From positions 62,001 to 126,000 of the forward strand of contig NZ_LMDW01000005.1 in the NCBI RefSeq assembly GCF_001425205.1: 64,000 nucleotides of DNA, in the 5' to 3' direction. This document shows, in pieces, positions 52,837 through 61,049 of this stretch (positions within the stretch are counted from its first letter, which is position 1; each line of letters opens with the position of its first letter). The position numbers were made by a program, and so were the translations under genes. Origin of the DNA: Variovorax sp. Root411. Its GTDB lineage: Bacteria > Pseudomonadota > Gammaproteobacteria > Burkholderiales > Burkholderiaceae_C. A model generated the notes under the pieces. That model had not been told where the DNA came from and did not search any database. It saw nothing but the letters and a program-made list of their open reading frames with translations.

Positions 52837-55722
52837 TCAGGCGGCCAGCACGGCCACGATGGTGATCTGGGCGCGGTCATCCAGCTCCAGCGTGTCCTTG
52901 ATCCACTGTTGATAGTTCTTGAACAGGTCGGCGGTGTCGTCTTCGAGCTGCTTGCGGCGCGCAGCGTTGACCTGTTCGATACCCTTGGCGAAGTCCAGCT
53001 CCAGCTGGGCGAAGTGCTTGAGCTCCAGCGTCTTGAGCTTGTCCAACTCGCGGCCCAAGCGCGCGCGGCAGTCGGTGTCGAACGCCTGCTTGATGGGCTT
53101 GAGGTGGCGCTCGGCGGTCTGCACCACTGCAGGCAGTGCTGCCTGAATGTGTGCGAAGGGGATAGCTTGGCCATCGTTCGCCAGCGAAGCGGCTCCAAAG
53201 CCCGTGCGCTGCATGACTTCGTCGAGAGTCAGCACGGCCTCGGTCTTGCCGGCGGCGTTGAGGTACACGCCCATCCACTGCGTCAGCATCGTCTGCCCGC
53301 GCCGGTTGGGCGCCTGGGCCAGCACCACCACGATGGCTTCGCCGGCCGAAATGCCTTGCCGCACGCGGATGGCGGGCGCGCTCATCCGCTTGAATAGGCC
53401 CATCAGCTTGTAGTCCAGCCATTGGCTGATGGGGTGCAGTGGCCACAGGTAGTGCACCTGCGGCCAGGCACCGGCATCACGGGCCTGCTGGATGGCGGCA
53501 TCCACCACCGACTTGTCGGCACTGAGGGCGAACTGGTTGTCGGTGGGCCACATTTCGCTGGCCAGCTCGCGCTTGAGCAACGGCGCCAGGTCGCTGCTGG
53601 GCTGAAAGCTCAGCGTGCGTTTGGCATCGTCGCTCTTCACGGGGTTGTGTTCTCGCGGCGAGGCACTGCGCAGCCAGGTCAGCGCATCGCGCAGGTAGGT
53701 GTAATCGTCCCTGAACAGGCTGGGGACGCTCTCGGTGGGGGCGGATGTGGGCGCGGGCGGGATGGCCCGCACGCTGGCAGGCCTGGCGTCCTGAACCATT
53801 GGCGCCGCATCGGCCTGGGCCGCACACCAGAGTGCTTCGAAAGGGTCCACGTCGCCCTGGGCCAGTTGCGCTGCAAAAGTGTCGGCTGTGGTGTTTGACT
53901 CCATGGCGGCGGCGACCTTGGCCACCTCCAGCTCTTCGTCATAGAGTCCCATGAACGCGGACGGGTCACCGATGTTCTTGGCGGCCTGCTCGTCCTTGTC
54001 GATCAGGATCTCCAGGTAGCGCAAGTCACCACGGATGCGCTCGTGCTGTGGCACAGTCAGCATGTAGCCGATCTTGGGCACCTGCAGCTGTCCATAACGG
54101 TCCACCCGGCCGTTCCGCTGCTGGAAGACCATCAGCGACCAGGAAATGTCGAAGTGGATGAGCCGGTGCGATTGGTAGTGCAGGTTCAGGCCCTCTGAGG
54201 CCACGTCCGAAGCAATCAGCAGGCGCAGCGGTGCATGTGCGCTGCCAAACGCCTTGACGGTGGCCTGAATGTCCACATCGGGTAACTGGCCGTGCAGCAC
54301 CGCCACCGCGTCGGCTGACAGACCCAGAGCCTTGGACAGTTCAGCCTGCAGGAACTTGAGCGTCTCGATGCGCTCGGTAAAGAGCACCAGACGATCGGAC
54401 GGATCGCGACTATCCCACTTCCAATGGGCACCGGAACGCAACTGGTCGATCAGGTGCTGGAACTTGCTGAACTCTGCGGGGCCAATGGCTGCGACCAGAT
54501 CTTGAAGTTCACTCAGGGCCGCGATGTCGGGGTGCGCGGCATCCTTGGCCTGGAGCTTGCGCAGACGCTCCTTCAACGTCTGTAGGCAAGCTGCAGGAGA
54601 CGAGAACAGCGCCTTCTCGAGCGTGGTGCGGAACAACATCGCGCCGTCGCGCGGTTGCCCCGTATCAGACGCGAGTTTCAACTCGCCCAGGCAGTTGAAG
54701 GCCGCGTTCTCGGCCGCGCTGCCCGGCCGCTCCAGGCGAAAGACCTGGCGCTCAGGAAAGTCCTGGCGCATTTGGTCCTTCACGTCCTTCTTGAAGCGGC
54801 GGACGAAGAGGTGCGACACGTCGTCACGCGTGTAGTCGGCACCGGCGGGCAGCACGGTCGGATCCAGCATGCGCATCAGGCTGGCGAAGCTGTCGCGCTT
54901 GCCGTTGTGCGGTGTGGCGGTCAGCAGCACCAGCGCGTCTGACCGCGTGGCCAGCAGGCCGGCCAGCCGGTTGCTCTGCGTGCGGTTGCCTTTGTAGGAG
55001 ACGTTGTGGGCCTCATCAATGATGATGAGATCCCACCAGGCCTTCTCCAGGTAGTGCCGGTATTCGCTGTCGCGCTTGAGCGTGTCGACCGAGATGATCG
55101 TGCGGTCGAAGTAGTTGAACGGATTGTGGTTCGCCGGGATTTCGCGCCGGATGCGCTGGATGCCGGCCGAGTCCAGCCGTGTCAACGAGATGGTGAAGCG
55201 GTTCCAGAACTCTTGCTGGAACTGCAGCATCATGCTCTTGGTTGTCACCACCAGCACCCGTCTGGCCTTGCCGCGGCGCATCAGCTCGGCGGTGAGGATG
55301 CCGGCCTCTAGCGTCTTGCCCAGCCCGACCGTGTCGGCGATCAGCAGCCGAGGCCTTAGTTGGCGCAGCACTTGGTGGGCTGGCACCAGCTGGAACGGCA
55401 GGGTGTCCATCACGGCCTTGTGCCCCTGAACGATGGCTTCGCCCTGGAGGGCCGACTGCCGCAACTTGGACTCGACATAGAGGCGCGAAGCGATGAAGCT
55501 CGGAGACTCGTCGAACACCAGCTCGGTCTTGGCCGGGTCGATGAGGGTCACATCTTCCAGCTGGGACAGGAACAACGCGCGGCGGTTCCGGACAGTTTCG
55601 GAGATGCCGATGCAGCTGAGTTGCCAGCCCCCCAGCTGGCAGACATCGGCGTTTTGGACGATCCACTCTTCATCGCGGATCAGAGCTCGCGCGCCGGGCG
55701 CGGGGGCCTGCTGCAGTTGCAT
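52837..55722 (-). CDS. SNF2-family helicase (DrmD-like)
   Basis: This is a protein of about 961 residues. It has Walker A DTVGLGKTLEA near 136, DEAH in IDEAHNV near 237, a TATPHNGK motif Ib-III region, and the C-terminal helicase motifs ASEGLNLHYQ and QRNGRVDRYGQ. It is an ATP-dependent DNA translocase of the SNF2/RapA type, as in class 1 DISARM DrmD. I chose the ATG at 55722 because the real domain begins there; a GTG at 55827 would add 35 residues with no clear homology. It is the first gene of module B, so the operon promoter should lie just upstream. Confidence 0.85.
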   Translation of the reverse strand: MQLQQAPAPGARALIRDEEWIVQNADVCQLGGWQLSCIGISETVRNRRALFLSQLEDVTLIDPAKTELVFDESPSFIASRLYVESKLRQSALQGEAIVQGHKAVMDTLPFQLVPAHQVLRQLRPRLLIADTVGLGKTLEAGILTAELMRRGKARRVLVVTTKSMMLQFQQEFWNRFTISLTRLDSAGIQRIRREIPANHNPFNYFDRTIISVDTLKRDSEYRHYLEKAWWDLIIIDEAHNVSYKGNRTQSNRLAGLLATRSDALVLLTATPHNGKRDSFASLMRMLDPTVLPAGADYTRDDVSHLFVRRFKKDVKDQMRQDFPERQVFRLERPGSAAENAAFNCLGELKLASDTGQPRDGAMLFRTTLEKALFSSPAACLQTLKERLRKLQAKDAAHPDIAALSELQDLVAAIGPAEFSKFQHLIDQLRSGAHWKWDSRDPSDRLVLFTERIETLKFLQAELSKALGLSADAVAVLHGQLPDVDIQATVKAFGSAHAPLRLLIASDVASEGLNLHYQSHRLIHFDISWSLMVFQQRNGRVDRYGQLQVPKIGYMLTVPQHERIRGDLRYLEILIDKDEQAAKNIGDPSAFMGLYDEELEVAKVAAAMESNTTADTFAAQLAQGDVDPFEALWCAAQADAAPMVQDARPASVRAIPPAPTSAPTESVPSLFRDDYTYLRDALTWLRSASPREHNPVKSDDAKRTLSFQPSSDLAPLLKRELASEMWPTDNQFALSADKSVVDAAIQQARDAGAWPQVHYLWPLHPISQWLDYKLMGLFKRMSAPAIRVRQGISAGEAIVVVLAQAPNRRGQTMLTQWMGVYLNAAGKTEAVLTLDEVMQRTGFGAASLANDGQAIPFAHIQAALPAVVQTAERHLKPIKQAFDTDCRARLGRELDKLKTLELKHFAQLELDFAKGIEQVNAARRKQLEDDTADLFKNYQQWIKDTLELDDRAQITIVAVLAA

Positions 55723-56222
55723 GTAGTTTAGCGCTCGTTTTTCGCGCCAGTTTCCTAGCCGGACTTTTGGATATTGTGTCCGATTGTGACTTGAAAACTT
55801 GGTCGTTCGAGCCGACTGCGATGTCACATTTCGGGTCTTTGTCGGATAGTGGCCGGCATGGAGCTCGGCGTGGCCGTAAGACCGTGCTGGGCTTCTGAAC
55901 AGCTAGGCGATCTGATGTAGGTTCGCGGCAGAAGTCGCAGGAGGCAAAGATGCGCGTACTGCCTCTATCCGGCGGATCGCTCCAGACGAGAATCAGAAGC
56001 GCCATGACGCTCCCCCTTATTCGGTCACTTCCAAACTGGAGTTGGACGGCCTCATCGAAAAATGGTGACGGATCTTCAGTCTTGAGCACCCCGCGGATCT
56101 ACCGACAGAGCGGTCCCTGCCAACCTCCGCTCGCAGCCGTGACCGCGCATTGCCCTCGATCCCACAAATTTTCAGCCCTATATGACACACACGGGTTAGC
56201 CATCTAAGGCTGCCACCGCAAT
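55723..56222. other. Region upstream of module B; only a weak gene candidate
   Basis: These 500 bases separate module B from the mobile-element cluster and must contain the module B promoter on the minus strand. I could not pick a convincing -35/-10 pair. AT-rich tracts lie at 55720-55800 and 56165-56200. Apart from the small frame at 55950 I see no gene. Confidence 0.5.
55950..56207 (+). CDS. Possible small protein with strong ribosome site
   Basis: This 85-codon frame starts with ATG preceded by AGGAGG at 5-base spacing. The product is basic and Ser/Pro-rich, has no membrane helix, and resembles nothing I know. A minus-strand frame over the same bases (start near 56005, preceded by GGGGGAG) is an alternative. 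Confidence 0.3.
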   Translation: MRVLPLSGGSLQTRIRSAMTLPLIRSLPNWSWTASSKNGDGSSVLSTPRIYRQSGPCQPPLAAVTAHCPRSHKFSALYDTHGLAI

Positions 56223-56260
56223 AGCCCAGCGCTGCCAGTGGCGGCCGTGCTGGGCTTTTT
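56223..56260 (+). terminator. Hairpin with T-run ahead of the mobile-element genes
   Basis: The arms AGCCCAGC and GCTGGGCT enclose an 18-base loop and are followed by TTTT. It lies upstream of the small membrane gene. Confidence 0.6.
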
Positions 56261-56346
56261 GCCATCTGCGCTCCGCCCCAGGGCTCTCTGGGCTCGGTCC
56301 TCATCTCCAGGCGCCGCGTGCGCCTGCGTCCCTTGAAAGGAAGACT

Positions 56347-56484
56347 TTGATCTCGACGAACTCTCCCCTCGAATACCTCGCCGCATTTGCCATCGCCCTG
56401 GCAGGCGGGGTTTTGCTCGGCTTCGGCTTTGCCTGGGGCCGTGACATCCCCTCAAGCCAACCGAGCGGCGAAATGCCCCCGTGA
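56347..56484 (+). CDS. Small single-pass membrane protein
   Basis: This is a 45-residue product starting with TTG, with AAAGGAAG 3-5 bases upstream. One hydrophobic helix (about residues 11-32, LAAFAIALAGGVLLGFGFAW) is followed by a short polar tail. It sits 44 bases before the glycine-zipper gene. No family is known to me. The ribosome site and the membrane pattern make it plausible. Confidence 0.5.
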   Translation: MISTNSPLEYLAAFAIALAGGVLLGFGFAWGRDIPSSQPSGEMPP

Positions 56485-56528
56485 GCGCCAGCTTCACTTC
56501 CTCCAACAACCTCCAAGGAGTCCATCGA

Positions 56529-56846
56529 ATGCCCCTCATTTGTCCGAAGTGCCGCTCCGGACGCGTCGAAGCCAGGGATGTCGGCAAGAAGACTGGCAGC
56601 GCTCTGGGCGTCATTGCCGGTGCGGCCGGCGCTGCCACCGGCGGTGCGGCCTTGGGTGCGATTGCCGGCGGTCCCGCTGGCGCTGTCCTCGGCCACCTCG
56701 CTGGCACGCTCATGCGCGCGCTGGTCGGCGGCGCCACGGGCTGCGCAGTCGGCGCGGCGCTCGGTGAAGTGGTAGACGAGAACATTCTTGCCAACCACCA
56801 CTGCCTGAACTGCGGCCACCGATTCCGCCTGAAACGCGCCGAATGA
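56529..56846 (+). CDS. Glycine-zipper protein flanked by two CxxC motifs
   Basis: This is a 105-residue protein. A CPKC motif at residues 5-8 and a CLNC motif near 94-97 lie at the two ends, as if one zinc ribbon were split by a long insertion. The central part (about 24-80) is a Gly/Ala-rich double zipper (GAAGAATGGAALGAIAGG) typical of membrane-inserting or oligomerising helices. The ATG has AAGGAG at 8 bases. It is common in integrative elements as far as I recall; the function is unknown. Confidence 0.75.
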   Translation: MPLICPKCRSGRVEARDVGKKTGSALGVIAGAAGAATGGAALGAIAGGPAGAVLGHLAGTLMRALVGGATGCAVGAALGEVVDENILANHHCLNCGHRFRLKRAE

Positions 56847-56892
56847 TGCCCAAGCATCGTTCCTGACGCGGCGACCTTTCGCCCAGCGTCAA

Positions 56893-56912
56893 CTGCGATC
56901 GCCCGATCGCAG
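56893..56912 (+). terminator. Perfect hairpin after the glycine-zipper gene
   Basis: CTGCGATCG and CGATCGCAG form a perfect 9-bp stem with a 2-base loop, followed by a C/T-rich tract ending in CTTTT. Confidence 0.65.
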
Positions 56913-57030
56913 CGTCTTCTCTCCCTCCCTCTTTTCATCCTGACCTATCAGGCATAGGCCTGCGCCGCCGCATGGACGCGACGGCGCGGGCTTGTGCCGC
57001 CTTGTCTATCAACCAGAAAGTAAATCTCAC

Positions 57031-57999
57031 ATGGCACACCTTCTTGAAAAAATGGCCTATGTAGGCCAAACCCCGTGGCACAAACTGGGCAACCAGCTTC
57101 CCGCCAAGCAACCCCTCGAAGTCTGGGCAAAGGCAGCCGGGATGGATTGGACAATCCGTGAAACCCCGGTGCGCTTCATGGCCGACCAGGCCGGCGCGCT
57201 GGGCTCGATCAAGACGTTCGAGGATCAGAAAGTTTTGTACCGCAGCGACACCAAGGCGCCGCTGTCGGTGGTGAGCAATCGCTACCAAGTGGTCCAACCG
57301 AAGGAGGTCCTCGAATTTTATAAAGACCTAGTCGAAATTTCGGGCTACGAGCTGGAAACAGCCGGTGTACTGAAATCCGGCAGAAAGTTCTGGGCGCTGG
57401 CGCGCACTGGCAAGGAATCGGCGCTCAAGGGCACCGATGTGGTCAAGGGCTACATACTGCTCGCGACTTCCTGCGATGGAACGCTGGCCACCACGGCCAC
57501 GCCGACCACGATCCGCGTCGTGTGCAACAACACCTTGTCGATCGCGCTGAACGGCGCCACCAGCGCCGTCAAGGTGCCGCACAGCACCAGCTTCGATGCC
57601 GACGCCGTCAAGCGGCAACTCGGCATCGCCGTGTCGGGCTGGGACAGCTTCATTTACAAGATGAAGACTTTGTCCGAGCGAAAGGTGAAGACGCACGAAT
57701 CGATGAACTTCTTCTTGAAAGTCCTCTGTCAGACCGACAGCCATGCCGACGCGGCCTTGGGCCTGACCAACGAGCGCGCCCTGAAGAAGGTCCAGGCGCT
57801 CTATGACGGCCAAGGTCGAGGCGCCGAGCTGGCCGCGGCCAAGGGAACGGCGTGGGGCCTGCTCAACGCCGTCACCGAATTCGTGGACCACGAGCGGCGT
57901 GCGCGCAACCAGGAGTACCGCCTCGACAGCGCATGGTTCGGCCAAGGCGCGGCGCTCAAGCAACGCGCCCTCGACCATGCATTGCAGTTGGCCGCCTGA
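57031..57999 (+). CDS. DUF932 phage/plasmid-like protein
   Basis: This is a 322-residue protein of the DUF932 (phage/plasmid-like TIGR03299) family. It has the typical N-terminal PWHKLG motif, NRYQVVQPKEVLEFY near residue 80, and TPTTIRVVCNNTL near 160. The function is unknown, but such genes mark plasmids, phages and integrative elements. I chose the ATG at 57031 because the domain begins there. It is followed by a hairpin/T-run before the YqaJ gene. Confidence 0.9.
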   Translation: MAHLLEKMAYVGQTPWHKLGNQLPAKQPLEVWAKAAGMDWTIRETPVRFMADQAGALGSIKTFEDQKVLYRSDTKAPLSVVSNRYQVVQPKEVLEFYKDLVEISGYELETAGVLKSGRKFWALARTGKESALKGTDVVKGYILLATSCDGTLATTATPTTIRVVCNNTLSIALNGATSAVKVPHSTSFDADAVKRQLGIAVSGWDSFIYKMKTLSERKVKTHESMNFFLKVLCQTDSHADAALGLTNERALKKVQALYDGQGRGAELAAAKGTAWGLLNAVTEFVDHERRARNQEYRLDSAWFGQGAALKQRALDHALQLAA

Positions 58000-58041
58000 A
58001 AGAACGCAGCGATCGATCTCCCACCTCACCACCGCGTCATA

Positions 58042-58080
58042 CGCCCCTGACCATTTCGATGGACCGGGGCGTTTTTGTTT
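58042..58080 (+). terminator. Hairpin with T-run between DUF932 and YqaJ genes
   Basis: CGCCCC and GGGGCG form the outer arms with an inner CCAT/ATGG pair, followed by TTTTTGTTT. The next gene's ribosome site is about 25 bases further on. Confidence 0.7.
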
Positions 58081-58115
58081 GTCGCGGCGCAACCCACATC
58101 TTCAAAGGAAACATC

Positions 58116-59117
58116 ATGACGAATGCATTGCCCTATGAGCGACCTGCCAGGGCTCGCCCTGCACTCAAGCTGGTCAAGACGCAGGCGTTGAGCCGCGATG
58201 AGTGGCTGGCTGTCCGCAAGGGCGGTATCGGGAGCTCCGACGCGGCCGCGGCTGTCGGCTTGAGCCCCTACAAGTCCCCGCTCGAGTTGTGGATGGAAAA
58301 GACCGGCCGGGATGCTCCCTTGCCGAAAGCGGATCCCGGCGACGAGACCAGCCCGATGTACTGGGGCAGTCTGCTGGAGCCCATCGTTGCAGCGCACTAC
58401 ACGAAGCGTACCGGTCACAAGGTGCGACGCATCAACGCGGTGCTGCAGCATCCCCGGGAGGCCTGGATGCTGGCCAACGTCGACCGCGAAGTGATCGGCG
58501 TGCCCGATGTGCAGATCCTCGAATGCAAGACGGCCGGCATGAATGGTGCGCGACTCTGGAAGGACGGCGTTCCCGAGTACGTTCAACTCCAAGTTCATCA
58601 CCAGCTCTGCGTCACGGGCAAGCAGGCCGCGGATGTCGCCGTGCTGATCTGCGGGCAGGAACTGCAGGTGCACCGAATCGAACGCGACGAAGCCCTGATC
58701 GCCCAGCTCATGAACCTCGAGCGCCGGTTCTGGGGCTACGTGGAGCGCGACGAGGCACCGCCGGCCGATGGCTCGGACTCGGCGGATGTGGCACTGCGAT
58801 GCCTGTATCCGCGGGACACGGGCCAGACCGTCGACCTGTCGGGCGATTTGGAGATGGCGGCTGTGTTCTCGGACCTGCTGGCGATCCGACAGGTCCTGGC
58901 AACGAACGTCGACCTGGAAGCCCAGCTCAAGCAGCGCATTCAGCAGCGCATGGGCGAGTCCTCCAAGGCGATCTTCGAGGGGGGCGAGGTGAGCTGGAAA
59001 CGCAGCAAGGACGGGGTCGCGCTGGACACGGCGCGACTTCTGAAAGCGCAGCCCGAGTTGCTGGAGACCTTCGCTGTGGCGAAGCCTGGCTCTCGGCGGT
59101 TCCTTGTGAACACCTGA
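58116..59117 (+). CDS. YqaJ-family viral recombinase (lambda exonuclease-like)
   Basis: This is a 333-residue protein. The YqaJ/lambda-exonuclease core has GIGSSDAAAAVGLSPYKSP near 33-51, MYWGSLLEP near 80, and the metal-binding set ANVDREV, then PDVQILECKTA (Asp, Glu-x-Lys) near 125-150. It digests one DNA strand for single-strand annealing recombination. AAAGGA lies 6 bases before the ATG at 58116. It sits between two hairpins and is part of the mobile-element cluster. Confidence 0.92.
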   Translation: MTNALPYERPARARPALKLVKTQALSRDEWLAVRKGGIGSSDAAAAVGLSPYKSPLELWMEKTGRDAPLPKADPGDETSPMYWGSLLEPIVAAHYTKRTGHKVRRINAVLQHPREAWMLANVDREVIGVPDVQILECKTAGMNGARLWKDGVPEYVQLQVHHQLCVTGKQAADVAVLICGQELQVHRIERDEALIAQLMNLERRFWGYVERDEAPPADGSDSADVALRCLYPRDTGQTVDLSGDLEMAAVFSDLLAIRQVLATNVDLEAQLKQRIQQRMGESSKAIFEGGEVSWKRSKDGVALDTARLLKAQPELLETFAVAKPGSRRFLVNT

Positions 59118-59150
59118 CGCGTCTCACCGGCATCCCACCGGATGCCCACC

Positions 59151-59190
59151 AGCCGGCCCTTCGAGTTCGAGGGAGCCGGCTTTTCTTTTG
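59151..59190 (+). terminator. Hairpin with T-run after the YqaJ gene
   Basis: AGCCGGC-CTTCGA and TCGAGGG-GCCGGCT form a long stem with a GT loop, followed by TTTTCTTTT. An AAGGAG ribosome site for the next gene follows about 15 bases later. Confidence 0.75.
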
Positions 59191-59215
59191 TCTATTCAAC
59201 TGCAAGGAGATCAAC

Positions 59216-60136
59216 ATGCTCAAAGGATTGGCACTGACGCCCCCCGTCATCGGCCGGATTTCGATCGGCAAGGTCGTGGAGAAGGATGGCAGGCGACTGC
59301 CCGAGAAGGACGACGAGTTCACCGTCACCAGCCAGGTGCAAAACAGGGAAGGCTGGATCACCCATCCCATCGATGAAACCCTTCGCCCATCGGTAGGCGC
59401 CAAGCTGCGCAGCATCCCAGTGCGACTTCTGTTCGACGATGCCGACCTGAGCCTGCGCGCCAACTACACCCTATTCGATAGGGGGACTGGGCGGCCGATG
59501 TGCGTCGGAAACGGGGAAACCTGCAAGCGCTCCACGCCTTCCGGCGTCCAGACGCTACCGTGCCCTTCACCCGAGGGCTGCGAAATCGCTAAGGGTGGCC
59601 ATTGCAGGCCATATGGGCGGCTCAACTTGCGTATCGGCGACGACGATGAACTGGGCACCTTCGTGTTTCGCACGACCGGGTACAACAGTATCCGTACTTT
59701 GTCGGCGCGATTGAGGTACTTCAACGCGGTTTCCGGCGGCTTGCTGTCGACCTTGCCGCTGGAGCTTCGTCTTCGCGGGAAGTCGACGACGCAATCGCAT
59801 CGGGCGCCGATCTACTACGTGGACCTCACCGTGCGAGCCGGGATGTCATTGAAAGAGGCGATCGCCAACGCGAGGACCGAAAGCCAAAGCCGCCAAGCTT
59901 GCGGCTTCGATCAGGGTGCGTTGGACGAGGCCGCCAGGCATGGCTTTGCTGCGGGCGCCTTCGAGGAATCGGAAGAAGAAGGTGGGCCCGTGGTCGAGGA
60001 GTTCTTTCCCGACGATTTCGACCATGGGCAGGCCGCCGGATCGGATTGCTCCGTAACGAAGCCCGGTTTGGCGGCCAAGCTGAATCGCAAAGCTGCATCA
60101 GTTCAACGCGCGGGCGTGGTCTCCGGTGGCGAGTGA
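59216..60136 (+). CDS. Recombination-directionality-factor-like ('hydrolase or metal-binding') protein
   Basis: This is a 306-residue protein. The N-terminal half contains KGLALTPPVIGRISIGKVVE and EKDDEFTVTSQVQ, which I recall from the Gp3-like recombination directionality family of phages and integrative elements. A cysteine-rich insert (CVGNGETCKR, then CPSPEGCEIAKGGHC near 95-130) could bind metal. The acidic C-terminal tail is probably disordered. AAGGAG lies 5-6 bases before the ATG. The frame that extends upstream to 58202 only shadows the YqaJ gene. Confidence 0.8.
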   Translation: MLKGLALTPPVIGRISIGKVVEKDGRRLPEKDDEFTVTSQVQNREGWITHPIDETLRPSVGAKLRSIPVRLLFDDADLSLRANYTLFDRGTGRPMCVGNGETCKRSTPSGVQTLPCPSPEGCEIAKGGHCRPYGRLNLRIGDDDELGTFVFRTTGYNSIRTLSARLRYFNAVSGGLLSTLPLELRLRGKSTTQSHRAPIYYVDLTVRAGMSLKEAIANARTESQSRQACGFDQGALDEAARHGFAAGAFEESEEEGGPVVEEFFPDDFDHGQAAGSDCSVTKPGLAAKLNRKAASVQRAGVVSGGE

Positions 60137-60239
60137 CATGCTCAGCATCAGATGCATCCGGCGCCTTTGCTGCCGACTTGCCTCGGGTCTGTGGGATGGC
60201 CGCGCTGGTTGGCAGCAGTCGATTGGGCAAAATCAACCG

Positions 60240-60458
60240 ATGCCCGATCTTGGCGAGTTCACCGATGACGAGTTGTTTTCACGCGCGCACGAGTGGCGCA
60301 GACGGGCGCTGTACGGCGACAAGGACGCGCGCGGCATGGCGCATGCCTTGGAAGCCGAGATTCGCCGTCGGGTACGTAACCCGAAGACCGCTTTCTCTGC
60401 ACTCGATACCCGCCCACTTGCGGCTCGGTCGGCTCAGCCTTGGTGGCGGTTCTGGTGA
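60240..60458 (+). CDS. Small helical protein of integrative elements
   Basis: This is a 72-residue product with an amphipathic helical core (FTDDELFSRAHEWRRRALYG, then MAHALEAEIRRRV). I recall similar small proteins beside DUF932/YqaJ genes in integrative elements, but cannot name a family. I chose the ATG at 60240; an upstream start at 60126 would overlap the previous gene and adds non-conserved sequence. Confidence 0.55.
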   Translation: MPDLGEFTDDELFSRAHEWRRRALYGDKDARGMAHALEAEIRRRVRNPKTAFSALDTRPLAARSAQPWWRFW

Positions 60459-60563
60459 ACGAAATTCCTCGGCAGTGGATGGCACCGTGAGCAGGGTCAG
60501 GGCCCATGGGGGCCCGGGTCTGCTGATGTGCCTTGCTGGGGTGAATATGATTGAAGCTTGTAG

Positions 60564-60605
60564 CCAGAGACCTGCGGGTCTCTGGCGCTTCTTCCTTCTT
60601 TCTTT
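60564..60605 (+). terminator. Strong terminator closing the mobile-element cluster
   Basis: CCAGAGACC and GGTCTCTGG form a 9-bp stem with a 4-base loop, followed by a long T-rich tract (CTTCTTTCTTTTT). Confidence 0.8.
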
Positions 60606-60613
60606 TTGATCGG

Positions 60614-60731
60614 CAGAGAGGAAACCTCTCTGAGAGCTTGATCAGAGCGAGGCTTGAGGCCTCGCTGGCATCGACAGAGAGAGGTGTGGACACCTCTCTC
60701 GTCTAATCAGAGGGGGCCAGGAGGGCCCCCT
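60614..60731 (+). repeat. Four tandem GC-rich hairpins
   Basis: Four dyads in a row: 60614-60632 (CAGAGAGG/CCTCTCTG), 60646-60666 (AGCGAGGC/GCCTCGCT), 60677-60700 (GAGAGAGGTGT/ACACCTCTCTC) and 60711-60731 (AGGGGGCC/GGCCCCCT). Each stem is perfect, 8-11 bp, and is preceded by an ATC...AG spacer. The stems differ in sequence but share the same spacing. No open frame covers them. They lie directly after a terminator. Confidence 0.8.
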
Positions 60732-61049
60732 TATATACAAAATAACCCCCAGCATTGGCTCTGCATTTGTTGTTGCCGAGTGCCGGCTACCCTCCGGCGC
60801 CTGACATCTCATGGGGCTATGCGATATTTTTTTATAGCAACGGTCCATAGAATTCGCCCGAGCGCTGCACACCAAGTTGACCACCGAGCCTTCGCCCCGG
60901 TATGTCAGCAATGTGGGCGGGAGCAGCCTTGGTCTTTCAGTTCCCGGCCGGCGCGAGTCGCCAGAAGCAGACGCTCGCGCCTGCCGCAGAATCGCCTGGC
61001 TAGCTAATTTCTCAGCAACCGATCCCGTGCGAGGGACAAGTCCAAATCC
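60732..61049. other. Intergenic region ahead of the ABC-3C system
   Basis: This is an AT-richer stretch (60732-60850, including TTATATAC and a T7 run inside GCTAT/ATAGC arms near 60815-60838) that may hold the promoter for the ABC-3C operon. No gene is visible. GAGGGACAAG about 12 bases before 61050 is the probable ribosome site of the next gene. Confidence 0.45.

Noticed and set aside
47863..55722. Classical type I restriction-modification or BREX system
   Set aside because: No HsdS/HsdR, PglZ or BrxL-like genes are seen; the methylase, SNF2, PLD and DUF1998 set fits a DISARM-like system better.
58202..59215. Upstream extension of the recombination-directionality-like gene
   Set aside because: Shadow of the YqaJ gene; a ribosome site and hairpin mark the true start at 59216.
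60614..60731. CRISPR array
   Set aside because: The four hairpins differ in sequence and have only about 10-14 bases between them; no repeat-spacer regularity and no cas genes.
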